Origin: Hippasteria phrygiana
Lineage: Eukaryota; Echinodermata; Asteroidea; Valvatida; Goniasteridae
Direction: 5' to 3'
Assembly (NCBI GenBank): GCA_037893225.1
Contig: JAZGUH010000279.1
Span: 682,001 to 746,000, forward strand
DNA length: 64,000 nucleotides
Part shown: positions 62,666 through 64,000 of the stretch, piece after piece
Numbering within the stretch: position 1 is the stretch's first letter
Layout of the letters: each line of letters begins with the position of its first letter
The notes under the pieces: model-generated
Told to the model about the DNA's origin: nothing
Databases searched by the model: none
What the model saw: the letters and a program-made list of their open reading frames with translations, nothing else
Translations under genes and position numbers: made by a program

Positions 62666-64000
62666 GTTTGAATTTTCTCCACAAGTTTGAACTCTAAGAA
62701 TCCGCCGATGATTGCAACATGTAGCGCCAGATCTAAGCTATCCATACATGTCAAAATTACTGCATTTAGTTGATATTTCATGCAATTATAAATGAGTAAA
62801 GCAAGTCCATACCCCAGGGAATTTGACATGCATGGAGCAATAAATAGACGGTAATATGCACACAGATGGTGGCCGGAAAGAAAATAAACATTGCGAGGTT
62901 TGAATTTTCTCCACAAGTTTTAACTCTGGGAAGCCGCCGATGATTGCAACATGTAGCGCCCGATCTAAGCTATACATACATGTCAAAATTACTGCATTTG
63001 GTTGATATTTCATGCAATTATGAATGAGTAAAGCAAGTCCATACCCCAGGGAATTTGACAGGCATGGAGCAATAAATAAAAGGTAATATGCACACAGATG
63101 TTGGCCGGAAAGAAAATAAACATTGCGAGGTTTGAATTTTCTCCACAAGTTTGAACTCTAAGAATCCGCCGATGATTGCAACATGTAGCGCCAGATCTAA
63201 GCTATCCATACATGTCAAAATTACTGCATTTAGTTGATATTTCATGCAATTATAAATGAGTAAAGCAAGTCCATACCCCAGGGAATTTGACAGGCATGGA
63301 GCAATAAATAGACGGTAATATGCACACAGATGTTGGCCGGAAAGAAAATAAACATTGCGAGGTTTGAATTTTCTCTACAAGTTTTAACTCTGGGAAGCCG
63401 CCGATGATTGCAACATGTAGCGCCAGATCTAAGCTATCCATACATGTCAAAATTACTGTATTTGGTTGATATTTCATGCAATTATGAATGAGTAAAGCAA
63501 GTCCATACCCCAGGGAATTTGACAGGCATGGAGCAATAAATAGACGGTAATATGTACACAGATGTTGGCCGGAAAGAAAATAAACATTGCGAGGTTTGAA
63601 TTTTCTCCACAAGTTTGAACTCTAAGAATCCGCCGATGATTGCAACATGTAGCGCCAGATCTAAGCTATCCATACATGTCAAAATTACTGCATTTGGTTG
63701 ATATTTCATGCAATTATAAATGAGTAAAGCAAGTCCATACCCCAGGGAATTTGACAGGCATGGAGCAATAAATAAAAGGTAATATGCACACAGATGTTGG
63801 CCGGAAAGAAAATAAACATTGCGAGGTTTGAATTTTCTCTACATGTTTTAACTCTGGGAAGCCGCCGATGATTGCAACATGTAGCGCCAGATCTAAGCTA
63901 TCCATACATGTCAAAATTACTGTATTTGGTTGATATTTCATGCAATTATGAATGAGTAAAGCAAGTCCATACCCCAGGGAATTTGACAGGCATGGAGCAA
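62666..64000. repeat. Right-hand segment returning to the mR-mS-mT order
   Basis: Order chimera (mR head with A103, then T164, C194, G204)-(mF with C15)-mR-mS-mT-partial unit. The last unit starts at 63826 and is cut by the window end after 175 bp; it combines T19 (mI tag) with T98 (mS tag). Two or three of these six units are novel combinations, marking a switch from the 36-62 kb class order back to the 4-32 kb order. Confidence 0.8.

Larger units (their letters stand above)
1..64000. repeat. Satellite DNA array, 232-bp monomer, fills the window
   Basis: The same 232-bp unit recurs head-to-tail without interruption. Taking the phase that begins GTTTGAATTTTCTC, monomers start at 1, 233, 465 and so on to 63826. 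That gives 275 complete units and a 175-bp partial unit, all in one orientation. 250 units are 232 bp and 25 are 233 bp, which accounts exactly for the last start position. By my count different classes differ at up to about 15 of 232 positions (roughly 93-100% identity), and many units separated by several kb look identical. GC is about 40%. No break, transposon, inversion or unique segment was found, so no stretch is left undescribed. Megasatellites like this are known from centromeres and pericentromeric heterochromatin; that role is inferred here. The monomer is not one I can assign to a named family or species. Confidence 0.99.

Noticed and set aside
1..64000. CRISPR-like array of regularly spaced repeats
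   Set aside because: There are no short repeats with unique spacers. The whole 232-bp unit is repeated, including what would be the spacer, and there are no cas genes.
1..64000. CENP-B box
   Set aside because: The box needs TTCG near its 5' end. Neither TTCG nor CGAA occurs in the standard monomer or in the class variants I examined, so no box is present on either strand.
1..64000. Tandem non-coding RNA genes (5S rRNA or tRNA-like) with internal Pol III promoter
   Set aside because: No GGTTCGA-type B box and no recognisable 5S or tRNA fold. The unit does not resemble any RNA gene known to me.
1..64000. Transposable element or retroelement origin of the unit
   Set aside because: No terminal repeats, target-site duplications, primer-binding site or reverse-transcriptase/transposase motifs within the 232 bp, and no full-length element in the window.

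Overview
The whole 64 kb window is one uninterrupted tandem (satellite) array. A 232-bp unit, about 40% GC, repeats head-to-tail in one orientation from the first base to the last: 275 complete copies plus 175 bp of a 276th that starts at 63826. I see no unique sequence, gene, RNA gene, mobile-element insertion, inversion, CRISPR array or gap. The arithmetic closes exactly: 275 x 232 = 63800, and the 25 extra bases are accounted for by 24 monomers of 233 bp (one recurrent indel variant) and one extra A at 36418-36422. A homogeneous megasatellite of this kind indicates nuclear DNA of a eukaryote, most likely centromeric, pericentromeric or other constitutive heterochromatin. The sequence alone does not identify the species, and I do not recognise the monomer as a named satellite.

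Below the monomer level there is rich structure. Copies differ at roughly 30 recurrent positions, mostly with two or three alternative bases, so monomers fall into about 25 recurring classes (named mA to mZ here, with exemplars listed). The order of the classes is not random. They form higher-order repeats (HORs) of 3, 6, 8, 9, 10, 11, 12, 13, 14 and 16 monomers, many duplicated side by side with shared private mutations. In the class strings a hyphen separates consecutive monomers.

Layout: 1-2786 mixed classes resembling 36668-42007; 2598-9128 a 14-monomer HOR (3249 bp) duplicated in tandem; 8821-23204 a ten-monomer block present four and a half times with spacers of 6, 3, 2 and 6 monomers; 22277-25990 a 9-monomer HOR; 25991-30399 a stretch returning to the 6500-9980 order; 27847-32952 an 11-monomer HOR twice; 32257-37131 another 11-monomer HOR whose second copy has lost one monomer; 37132-38525 a trimer twice; 38526-45489 mixed cassettes; 45490-50828 a 13-monomer HOR; 50829-62665 a series of cassettes of 16, 11, 8, 6 and 10 or more monomers that all open with the same four classes; 62666-64000 chimeric monomers and a return to the 8-32 kb class order.

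Several monomers are clear head/tail chimeras of two classes, and they sit where a HOR has gained or lost an integral number of monomers. The simplest reading is repeated unequal exchange in monomer register. No protein-coding function is proposed. All class calls and breakpoints were made by eye and should be rechecked by computation.
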